DNA from: Acidobacteriota bacterium
GTDB lineage: Bacteria > Acidobacteriota > Blastocatellia > Pyrinomonadales > Pyrinomonadaceae
Length of the DNA stretch: 5,822 bases
Assembly (NCBI GenBank): GCA_023391155.1
Contig: JAEWBM010000020.1
Location: 1 to 5,822 of the forward strand
Direction of reading: 5' to 3'
Shown piece after piece: positions 1-5,730 of this stretch (its first letter is position 1; each line of letters starts with the position of its first letter). The notes under the pieces were generated by a model that did not search any database, had not been told where the DNA came from, and saw nothing but the letters and a program-made list of their open reading frames with translations. The position numbers were made by a program, and so were the translations under genes.

Positions 1-2
1 CC

Positions 3-923
3 GAATCACTTACGTACGAAAATGCACGGTGGCTATACGGCGACGCGATCTTCTGGCTCGAATCGGCCCGCAGACAAGGGAAGCCGTTCGAGATGAAGGC
101 CCACAACGAGTACCTCGAGGTCCTCAACCACGCGATCAATACCGAGGCGGGCAATAGCAGCGACCGGAATAAGCCGGATTACCGCTCACTTGCCCGCTAT
201 GAGCGTGCGAAACTCCTGCTAGCTCATCCCGATAAGCAGATCAAGATCCTCGCCTGGAAAGAACAGGCGATCTTGTCCAATATTCCGGCCGCCGAATATG
301 CCGGAAAGAGCGTCGCAAACAACGGAGCGGACGTTAAAAGCCGCATCATCCGCGGCCGCGTCTATTCGGAGGTTAAGAACAATCATCGTGCGGCCGTTCA
401 GGAGTTTGACGCGGCAGCAAATATTCTGAAGACAGCTTACGGCACTGCCGCGACCGCCGCCGATGCACCGCTCCGGGCGGAGCTGCTCTGGCGGAAGGGC
501 GACGCATTGGCCCATCTCGGCGAGGTCGACCAGGCCGCGGTCGCTTTTTTAGAATCTCTCAAGATCATCCCGATCAATCCTGACGCTATCGAAGGGTTGG
601 AGCGGCTGAGGGTTAGCCCCTCGGTCTCGGGACACCCCGCCGCTGAAGCGAAGGTCTATGAGTACGTGATGATGGCCCGCATCAACGCAGTCTCGGTGAG
701 GGTCAACCAAGCATACGCGGAATTGGCGACCTATCGCGGTAAAAGCGCGTTATGTTCGGCCGCACGCACGTTCAACGACATTGTGACGAAAGAGCACGGA
801 AAACTGACATCGCTGGCCGGATCGATCCGATACGCGACCAAGGTAGGCGAACATTACACCAACACACTCAAAGAGGTGGAGAACGTCCTGAAAGCGACTA
901 GTTCGGGCCTCGGCGGCTGTTGA
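3..923 (+). CDS. TPR-like repeat protein, 5'-truncated by the window edge
   Basis: The frame is open from base 3 through the first ATG (93) to the TGA at 921-923. The residues before that ATG (including RWLYGDAIFWLE) look like genuine alpha-helical protein, so the true start probably lies upstream and 306 residues are visible. Numbering from Met at base 93, helical-repeat sequence covers roughly residues 30-172. The clearest TPR unit is near 129-166 (LLWRKGDALAHLGEVDQAAV followed by a second helix ending in a Pro/Asn-Pro turn). Residues 180-268 form a separate, probably helical segment that I do not recognise, followed by a short tail ending Gly-Gly-Cys. TPRs usually act as protein-protein scaffolds; no catalytic motif is visible. 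The next gene, also a TPR protein, starts 4-70 bases downstream with no terminator between, so the two are probably co-transcribed. The TPR assignment is fairly safe, the role unknown. Confidence 0.8.
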   Translation, partial: ESLTYENARWLYGDAIFWLESARRQGKPFEMKAHNEYLEVLNHAINTEAGNSSDRNKPDYRSLARYERAKLLLAHPDKQIKILAWKEQAILSNIPAAEYAGKSVANNGADVKSRIIRGRVYSEVKNNHRAAVQEFDAAANILKTAYGTAATAADAPLRAELLWRKGDALAHLGEVDQAAVAFLESLKIIPINPDAIEGLERLRVSPSVSGHPAAEAKVYEYVMMARINAVSVRVNQAYAELATYRGKSALCSAARTFNDIVTKEHGKLTSLAGSIRYATKVGEHYTNTLKEVENVLKATSSGLGGC

Positions 924-993
924 TCAATTGAACATTTTAAGTAGGATTATCAATCAGACCGTTCAACCCGTTTCCTTACGAACAAAGACCTAT

Positions 994-3015
994 ATGCGAA
1001 TAACGATACTTTTCCTTGCAGTCCTGCTTTGTGTGCCTGCGGCGTTTTCTCAGCCTGGTGCTGATATCTCGGCAATGATCGACAAGGGTGATCTGGATGC
1101 GGCCGCGGCGCGTATCGAGGCTGTCCTAAAGACTCGGCCGAACGATCTGGCCACGCTTACGCAAAAGATTCGAGTTCTGGTTATCAAGAAACAGTATGTC
1201 GAAACCGAAACGCTCGCCAACCGCATCATCACCCGCGACGTAAAGAATAAGATCGCATTGAATGCCCGCGGCGTTGCAAAACGTGACGGGAAAAAGGATT
1301 TCACCGGAGCCCTCGCCGATTTTGACAAGGCTCTCGCGATCGACCCTGAGTACCCGCAGGCTTCGTTCAATCGGGCGATAACGCTCTATTACGGCAAGCT
1401 GGGTCAAAAAAGCGACGCGCTCGACGCCTTTTCTTACGCGATCGAGGTCAATCCGGAGAATGCGACCGCCCGTGCAATGCGCGGCCGATTGTTCAACGAA
1501 TTCGGCAGATACAAGCTGGCTCTTCTTGATCTCAACAAAGCACTTTCTATAAACAAGGATCTGCCGGTCTATTCCGACAGGGCATATGCGCAGCTGAGGC
1601 TTTACGTCGGCGGCGAACGTTCGATGCTACAGGATGCGGCGAACGATGCTGAGGCGGCTCTGCGCGTAGATCCGTCAAACGCGACCGCACTTGCCATCCG
1701 TTCGCTGGTCAAGTTTGCCCGCAGCGACAAGCCCGGATCGGCGGCCGATGCTCAAAAAGCATTCCAGATCGATCCGAACAACTATCTTACGCGAATGGCT
1801 CTCGGGTACTTCAAACGTTCGAACAAAGATTTTGCGGGTGCTTTTGACGAGTTCGAAGCAGCCTACAAGATCGTGCCGAACAGCACCTGGGCCCTGGATG
1901 ACTTTTTCCAAGCGGCCGGGGACGCCAAAGACACCTATCCGAAAGCGGCCGCTGCCTATCGCGAACTGTTCGCACGTACAATTATCAGGCAGCGTGAACG
2001 GGTCGAACTTCTCAAGGTCGCCGTCGAGGACGATCCATGGGATTATGCCGCGTACGACAATCTTGAAATTGCGTGGACCAACCTGATGCAGATGATCGAG
2101 AAAGCCAACGATCGCATAAAGTGGGTGCCCAACGGTAAGCCCCTTATAAAGGAGGTTCCGGAATACGATGCTGAAAAGAAGGCCTCTCGGAACTACTGGT
2201 TCGATCTACATGCGAAAAGCCCGAAAAATGTTTGCGTGGGCTATTTCAAATACAGCTATTTAGATGCAGACGCGGACGGGTCATATGGTGAAAGCAACAG
2301 GAAATCTGACTCCTTCAAATTGAATTACCTTAAAGGCGAGTTGGCCAATTACGATGGCGAGAACGGAGCCGAATGCGCCGCTCGTATCGCCCTGAATATC
2401 TCCGGGCTGCACAATTTGTTTTACTCGACGTACGTGTACGACCCTGCCCTTGCAAAACAGTTCGCAGAGAGGTCCAAGCAAATAAAAGCAGACCTCACAA
2501 GTGATCCGAACACGGTCGATGGTGCGGGCTCGACTGCTGACGAAGCGCTGAATAACATCGCATACTGGAAAATCCAGGACGATGCATGGAAAAAAGACCT
2601 TGAAAGAATGAAACAGAGCGGGACATCGTCCGATGGTGGTTCCGGGTCCGGGCGGCGCAGCGGCGTCGACCCCGCCAGGGAGCGGGCCGCGATCGCCGCC
2701 TACGAGAGCATCCACCCACAGATCGAACGGCTTGGCGAACAGATCATCAGCGCCGCAGGCAAGGTTCAAAGCGGCGGCTCGCTGTCGTTTACATACCGTG
2801 GCACACGACAGCGTATAACCAATCTTCAGCGCCAAATGGTCGACATCTATTACAAATTCAAAGAGGTACACGGGCCGAATCTGCCGGACTCGCTCGCGAA
2901 TCACCTAAAGTCCGATGTCAGCCGCGCGGGCAACCTCCGAAACGACTACTCGACCGGTGGGGCGTACGTTGCCAACGGCGCGTGCTCGAACGGATGGAGC
3001 GGCTACGGGTGTTGA
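994..3015 (+). CDS. Exported multi-TPR protein with unknown C-terminal region
   Basis: I choose the ATG at 994, giving 673 residues, because it places a standard Sec signal peptide at the N-terminus: MR, a hydrophobic core through about residue 17, and an AFS|Q cleavage site near 19. A TTG at 928 in the same frame would add 22 residues ahead of the signal. Neither start has a good Shine-Dalgarno. Residues about 30-330 are consecutive TPR-like units, many closing in the typical I-D/N-P turn (ALAIDPEYPQ, AIEVNPENA, ALRVDPSNA, AFQIDPNNY, AYKIVPNS). Residues 335-540 are less regular, with an aromatic-rich patch (CVGYFKYSYLDADADGSYG, about 414-432). A Gly/Ser linker lies at about 542-557, then a helical segment (560-650) and a tail with Cys664 and Cys673 as the last residue. 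It likely acts outside the cytoplasm as a scaffold. It follows another TPR gene and is closed by a terminator. No enzyme motif is seen. Confidence 0.85.
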   Translation: MRITILFLAVLLCVPAAFSQPGADISAMIDKGDLDAAAARIEAVLKTRPNDLATLTQKIRVLVIKKQYVETETLANRIITRDVKNKIALNARGVAKRDGKKDFTGALADFDKALAIDPEYPQASFNRAITLYYGKLGQKSDALDAFSYAIEVNPENATARAMRGRLFNEFGRYKLALLDLNKALSINKDLPVYSDRAYAQLRLYVGGERSMLQDAANDAEAALRVDPSNATALAIRSLVKFARSDKPGSAADAQKAFQIDPNNYLTRMALGYFKRSNKDFAGAFDEFEAAYKIVPNSTWALDDFFQAAGDAKDTYPKAAAAYRELFARTIIRQRERVELLKVAVEDDPWDYAAYDNLEIAWTNLMQMIEKANDRIKWVPNGKPLIKEVPEYDAEKKASRNYWFDLHAKSPKNVCVGYFKYSYLDADADGSYGESNRKSDSFKLNYLKGELANYDGENGAECAARIALNISGLHNLFYSTYVYDPALAKQFAERSKQIKADLTSDPNTVDGAGSTADEALNNIAYWKIQDDAWKKDLERMKQSGTSSDGGSGSGRRSGVDPARERAAIAAYESIHPQIERLGEQIISAAGKVQSGGSLSFTYRGTRQRITNLQRQMVDIYYKFKEVHGPNLPDSLANHLKSDVSRAGNLRNDYSTGGAYVANGACSNGWSGYGC

Positions 3016-3049
3016 TCGTCTAAAGAAAATCATGCCGAATATGATCTGG

Positions 3050-3077
3050 GCCTGTTCCCTTCCGGGGCAGGCTTTTT
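3050..3077 (+). terminator. Rho-independent terminator after the TPR genes
   Basis: A 9-bp stem pairs 3050-3058 with 3064-3072 (GCCTGTTCC with GGGGCAGGC, including two G-U pairs). It encloses a 5-base loop and is followed directly by TTTTT (3073-3077) and then an AT-rich stretch. It lies 35 bases after the stop of the TPR gene and upstream of the next promoter, so it separates the two transcription units. Confidence 0.85.
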
Positions 3078-3135
3078 AATTTTGGCAACGCAACTTGGAG
3101 CGCGGTACTGGGAAACAATTTCCTCGAATTTGCGC

Positions 3136-3160
3136 TTGCATTTGCAACCGTTTGGTTGCA
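3136..3160. promoter_or_regulatory. Candidate ArsR operator: three TTGCA/TGCAA half-sites
   Basis: Half-sites are visible as TTGCA (3136-3140), TGCAA (3143-3147) and TTGCA (3156-3160). They form two overlapping inverted repeats. One is TTGCA-TT-TGCAA (3136-3147). The other is a perfect 7-bp arm pair TGCAACC-GTTT-GGTTGCA (3143-3160). ArsR-family dimers usually bind inverted repeats over their own promoter. The position between the -35 and -10 hexamers just ahead of the regulator gene makes autorepression the natural reading. Binding is inferred. Confidence 0.65.
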
Positions 3161-3164
3161 TAAT
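3136..3164 (+). promoter_or_regulatory. Promoter of the arsR-type operon
   Basis: A candidate sigma70-type promoter has -35 TTGCAT (3136-3141) and -10 CATAAT (3159-3164), separated by exactly 17 bases. The -10 matches consensus at five of six positions; the -35 is weaker. Transcription would begin near 3171, only about seven bases before the ATG at 3178. The spacer and both hexamers are overlapped by the inverted repeats described separately, which suits repression by the encoded ArsR-family protein. The promoter is inferred from sequence alone. Confidence 0.6.
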
Positions 3165-3177
3165 GTGATTCGCGTTT

Positions 3178-3513
3178 ATGAAACGAGACGTATTTCAGGC
3201 CATAGCTGATCCGACGAGACGGGCGATAATCGCTTTGATAGCGATGCAGGCGATGACGCCGAATGCTCTCGCGGAGCATTTTGAGATCTCGAGGCAGGCC
3301 GTGTCGAAGCACCTTCGGATACTTGCTGAGTGCGATGTGGTAAGCCAGGAACAGCAAGGGCGTGAGATCTTTTATTCGCTTGAGATCGAGAAGATGAAAG
3401 AGATCGACGAATGGCTGGAGCAATACCGAAAGATATGGGAGTCGCGTTTTGAACAGCTCGATACGCTGCTTGCCGAGTTAAAACAACAAGAGAAAGAGGA
3501 GCGAAAGAAATGA
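3178..3513 (+). CDS. ArsR/SmtB-family winged-helix repressor
   Basis: This 111-residue DNA-binding regulator opens with the family's usual N-terminus (RDVFQAIADPTRRAII, residues 3-18). That supports the ATG at 3178, even though no Shine-Dalgarno precedes it. The helix-turn-helix spans about 28-55, with recognition helix ISRQAVSKHLRIL (37-49), and the beta wing is about 57-68 (QEQQGREIFYSL). The C-terminus is a charged helix. The metal-binding ELCVCDL-type motif of ArsR/SmtB metal sensors is absent and the only Cys is at 52, so a metal sensor of that class is unlikely. It resembles the subfamily found next to SRPBCC-domain genes. The stop overlaps the next start (ATGA at 3510-3513), which suggests translational coupling. 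It probably represses its own operon through the half-sites at 3136-3160; the inducer is unknown. Confidence 0.92.
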   Translation: MKRDVFQAIADPTRRAIIALIAMQAMTPNALAEHFEISRQAVSKHLRILAECDVVSQEQQGREIFYSLEIEKMKEIDEWLEQYRKIWESRFEQLDTLLAELKQQEKEERKK

Positions 3514-4022
3514 AACCTGCTGAAGTTAGTACGCCTTCGGATCAAGAAGTATTGATCACGCGTAGCTTTGATGCCCCCGCGGACCTGGTCTGGCGGGCGT
3601 ATACGGAACCTGAGTTGATGCGTCGCTGGCTAACGGCCATGCCCGGGTGGTCGATGCCGGTGTGCGAGATGACCACCGATGTCGGCGGCAAATATCGCTG
3701 GCGCTGGCGCGATGACGCAAACGGTGTCGAGTTTGGCTTTACGGGCGAGATGCTCGAGGTCGCGCCGAATTCCAAGATCGTGCACACGCAAGTTTACGAC
3801 CCGGGGACCATGGGCGGTTCCATGGGAGACGGTGCATCGATCATTACGGTCACTTTCGATGAGACGGATGGCATCACGAATGTTGCAACATCGATCAAGT
3901 TTGCGTCGAAAGCCGACCGCGATGCGGCTGTCTCCACAGGTATGACGGACGGCATGGAAATGAGTTACAAGCAACTCGACGCGGTGATCGATGCGGAGAA
4001 GCCGCGCGCCGCGAATGTTTGA
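3510..4022 (+). CDS. SRPBCC (AHSA1/START-like) domain protein, first copy
   Basis: This 170-residue protein of the SRPBCC superfamily (AHSA1-like, COG3832 type) has a helix-grip fold with a deep hydrophobic ligand cavity. Diagnostic segments are ITRSFDAPADLVWRAYTEPE (16-35) leading into the RRWL turn (38-41), the DVGGKYRWRW strand (57-66), the FTGEMLEVAPNSKIVHT strands (77-93) and the closing long helix GMTDGMEMSYKQLDAVI (144-160). The ATG overlaps the stop of the regulator gene as ATGA. GAGGAG at 3496-3501 gives an 8-base spacer, so the start is well supported. Genes of this type are often paired with an ArsR regulator, as here. A role in binding or modifying a small hydrophobic compound is inferred from the fold; the ligand cannot be read from sequence. 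Confidence 0.9.
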   Translation: MKPAEVSTPSDQEVLITRSFDAPADLVWRAYTEPELMRRWLTAMPGWSMPVCEMTTDVGGKYRWRWRDDANGVEFGFTGEMLEVAPNSKIVHTQVYDPGTMGGSMGDGASIITVTFDETDGITNVATSIKFASKADRDAAVSTGMTDGMEMSYKQLDAVIDAEKPRAANV

Positions 4023-4052
4023 AGGGCCGGCCAGGAACCGGGGCAAAACTAG

Positions 4053-4550
4053 ATGGACTTTAAGGTAAATAAAGAATCTAAAACGGTAACGATCACGGCG
4101 GCATTTGACGCTGAGCGTGACCTCGTTTGGGACGCCTATACCACGCCGGAACTGCTCGACCGGTGGTGGGCCCCGAGGCCGTGGGCCTCAAGGACCCAGG
4201 CTATGGATTTTAAGGTCGGCGGCCGGCGATTTTATGCGATGGTGAGCCCGGAGGGGGACGAGCGGTGGTCCGTTCAGCGGTACACATCCATCACACCGAA
4301 AACCAATTTCAAGTTCTTTAATGCCTTCGCGGACGCGGAGGAGAATCTTGAGCTGCCCGGTTCGGACTGGGACCTAAGTTTCATTGAACAAGGGGCCGGG
4401 ACGCGGGTCAGCATCTCGATCTTTAACGAATCGCTTGAACGGCTGGAGAGAATGATCGAGATGGGCTTTAGGGAAGGAATAACGATGACGATGGGCCATC
4501 TGGCGGAACTGCTCGAGGAGCTTTCGACGCAGAGAGGGGAAGAAGAATGA
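4053..4550 (+). CDS. SRPBCC (AHSA1-like) domain protein, second copy
   Basis: This second SRPBCC/AHSA1-type protein has 165 residues. The N-terminal strand and helix VTITAAFDAERDLVWDAYTT (12-31), the RWWAP turn (37-41), the FKVGGRRFYAM strand (53-63) and the C-terminal helix (about 137-157, GFREGITMTMGHLAELLEEL) follow the same fold as the preceding gene. The two share the F-D-A-x-x-D-L-V-W-x-A-Y-T-x-P-E-L pattern, so they are probably distant paralogues rather than a recent duplication. The start is 30 bases after the upstream stop. The only nearby SD-like sequence, AGGAA at 4033-4037, is 15 bases from the ATG, which is longer than usual; translation may rely on the upstream gene. The stop overlaps the next ATG. 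The ligand is unknown. Confidence 0.9.
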   Translation: MDFKVNKESKTVTITAAFDAERDLVWDAYTTPELLDRWWAPRPWASRTQAMDFKVGGRRFYAMVSPEGDERWSVQRYTSITPKTNFKFFNAFADAEENLELPGSDWDLSFIEQGAGTRVSISIFNESLERLERMIEMGFREGITMTMGHLAELLEELSTQRGEEE

Positions 4551-5140
4551 GAAAGATAACCGCTTGTGAATTTGTGACGCTCGACGGTGTCATACAGAAC
4601 GAGGATGAGGGCGACGGATTCCAGCATGGCGGGTGGTTTTTCGGCTATGCGGACGAGGAATCGGGTGCGGTGATACAGGAGCGGCTGGCGAAGCCGGTGG
4701 ACCTGCTGCTGGGCCGGAAGACCTTCCAGATGTGGGAGACGTATTGGCCGACGCACTCGGATTTTTGGCCGAACGTGATGACCGCAACGAAGTATGTCGC
4801 ATCGAATACACGCGATAAGAGCGATTGGGGGCCGAGTGTCTTTATGGGCGGAGACCTTGCGGAAAAGGTCAGGGGCCTGAAACAAACCGACGGGCCGGAT
4901 CTGCACGTTTTCGGAAGTGCGGATATGCTGCAGACGCTGTTCAAAGCCGACCTTGTCGATCGGCTTGAGCTGATGATATTTCCGATCACGCTGGGCGAGG
5001 GGAAACGACTTTTCCAGGACGGCACTATCCCGGCAGCGTTCAAGGTAACGGACAGTCAGGTAAGCCCGAACGGGATCATCAGCGTAAACTATGAGCGGGA
5101 TGGAGAGGTAAAAACCGGCGGGCCGCAGATAGAAAATTAA
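4547..5140 (+). CDS. Dihydrofolate reductase-like (RibD C-terminal domain) protein
   Basis: This 197-residue protein belongs to the DHFR-like/RibD C-terminal domain family, whose members use NAD(P)H in the RibD and DHFR branches. The opening strand and loop MRKITACEFVTLDGVIQ (1-17) contain the family's S/T-L-D-G signature. LLLGRKTFQMW (53-63), KYVAS (82-86), the nucleotide-binding-type strand HVFGSADMLQTL (120-131) and the closing PITLGEGKRLF (146-156) follow in the usual order. Length is normal for stand-alone members. The substrate is not evident and it should not be called a true folate reductase. The start overlaps the upstream stop as ATGA, with AGGGGA at 4535-4540 and a 6-base spacer. 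As the last gene of the regulator-SRPBCC-SRPBCC unit it may act on the same compound the SRPBCC proteins bind; that link is inferred from position only. Confidence 0.9.
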   Translation: MRKITACEFVTLDGVIQNEDEGDGFQHGGWFFGYADEESGAVIQERLAKPVDLLLGRKTFQMWETYWPTHSDFWPNVMTATKYVASNTRDKSDWGPSVFMGGDLAEKVRGLKQTDGPDLHVFGSADMLQTLFKADLVDRLELMIFPITLGEGKRLFQDGTIPAAFKVTDSQVSPNGIISVNYERDGEVKTGGPQIEN

Positions 5141-5165
5141 AATATCGAACTGACGTATAATATCG
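5141..5165 (+). promoter_or_regulatory. Promoter and possible operator of the DUF433/DUF5615 pair
   Basis: A perfect -10 box TATAAT lies at 5156-5161. No convincing -35 is seen 16-18 bases upstream, where the sequence is AT-rich. The direct repeat AATATCG occurs at 5141-5147 and 5159-5165, 18 bases apart, with the second copy overlapping the -10. That is a plausible autoregulatory site for a toxin-antitoxin-type module. Start of transcription would fall at about 5168, on or next to the ATG, implying a leaderless message. The repeat is short and could be chance. Confidence 0.5.
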
Positions 5166-5167
5166 TT

Positions 5168-5395
5168 ATGCAGAGTATTATCGAATCCAATGTGATCTCG
5201 CGTTCGCCTGACGTAATGAGCGGGACGGCGGTATTTGTGGGAACCCGCGTACCGGTGCAGAGCCTGTTAGATTATCTGGCAGGCGGACATACGCTCGCTG
5301 AATTTCTCGAGGATTTTCCCACCGTTACCAAAGAACAAGCCGTAGGACTGCTGCACGAACTGAGCAGTTCCTTCGACATGGCACTTGAGAAATGA
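5168..5395 (+). CDS. DUF433 family protein, probable antitoxin
   Basis: This 75-residue protein matches the DUF433 pattern closely: an I-x-x-x-P-x-V-M-x-G-T motif (residues 10-20), then VFVGTRVPVQSLLDYLAGG (22-40) and a helix-turn-helix-like EFLEDFPTVTKEQAVGLL (45-62). Family knowledge places DUF433 proteins as small DNA-binding-like partners encoded directly upstream of DUF5615 PIN-like proteins, and they are considered antitoxins of VapBC-like modules. That is exactly the arrangement here, with an ATGA overlap at 5392-5395. The start at 5168 lies just after the TATAAT box and has no Shine-Dalgarno. Family membership is confident; antitoxin function is inferred from the family and the neighbour. 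Confidence 0.9.
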   Translation: MQSIIESNVISRSPDVMSGTAVFVGTRVPVQSLLDYLAGGHTLAEFLEDFPTVTKEQAVGLLHELSSSFDMALEK

Positions 5396-5710
5396 GGATC
5401 CTGATTGACGAGTGTTTACCAAAAAGGCTGAAACACGAACTCCCGGAACATTATGTCAAGACCGTCCCGGAGGTGGGATGGGCAGGCAAACAAAACGGCG
5501 ACCTTTTGAGGGCCGCCGAAGCAGACTTTGATGTGCTGCTGACGAAACGATCAAAACATCGAGCACCAGCAGTATCTGAAGCGGTTTGATCTCGCATTCG
5601 TCGTGTTGGTCGCGGTAACCAACGACATCGATGATCTAAGGCCCTTGATGCCCGCCGTCAACACAATTTTGTCCGGTCTAGCGCCGGGCGAGATCGTCTA
5701 TATCAGGTAG
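5392..5710 (+). pseudogene. DUF5615 PIN-like toxin, frameshifted
   Basis: The ATG at 5392 opens with the DUF5615 signature RILIDECLPKRLK (residues 2-14), then EVGWAGKQNGDLLRAAEADFDVLLT (27-51). After T51 the frame runs into unrelated residues and stops at 5587-5589. From 5549 the +1 frame reads DQNIEHQQYLKRFD and continues through FVVLVAVTNDIDDLRPL and the closing APGEIVYIR to TAG at 5708-5710, all typical of this family. One surplus A in AAA at 5545-5547 explains the break; without it the protein would be 105 residues, the normal family length, with N52-D53-Q54-N55. The family has a PIN-like RNase fold and is treated as the toxin of DUF433 pairs. The visible 65-residue product lacks the acidic DQN motif and the C-terminal strands, so it is probably inactive. 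A sequencing or assembly error is an equal possibility. Confidence 0.88.
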
Positions 5711-5716
5711 CTGTTT

Positions 5717-5721
5717 GGAGG
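5717..5721 (+). promoter_or_regulatory. Ribosome binding site for the last, partial gene
   Basis: GGAGG lies 9 bases before the ATG at 5731, the strongest Shine-Dalgarno in the final region. It is the main reason for calling a gene start there. It sits 7 bases after the stop of the frameshifted DUF5615 gene, so the downstream gene could be read from the same transcript. Confidence 0.6.
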
Positions 5722-5730
5722 TTCGAAACT

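Noticed and set aside
1691..2086. 131-codon plus-strand frame inside the TPR gene
   Set aside because: It is rich in Arg, Pro, Ser and Thr, as expected for an out-of-frame reading of this coding sequence, and the TPR frame through the same bases is convincing.
2281..2904. 207-codon open frame on the minus strand inside the large TPR gene
   Set aside because: It lies wholly opposite a well-supported coding frame with TPR repeats and a normal stop. Its translation is low in recognisable motifs, and no start signal is evident.
3111..3123. GGAAA-CAA-TTTCC inverted repeat upstream of the arsR-type promoter
   Set aside because: Only five-base arms, unrelated to the TTGCA half-sites; expected by chance in a stretch this AT-rich.
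4274..4906. 210-codon minus-strand open frame across the SRPBCC/DHFR-like junction
   Set aside because: It runs opposite two clear family members and through their ATGA overlap, and shows no family pattern of its own.
5542..5551. Programmed ribosomal frameshift as the explanation of the split DUF5615 gene
   Set aside because: No heptameric slippery sequence or following stable stem is apparent, and DUF5615 genes are normally a single frame. A simple one-base insertion explains it better.
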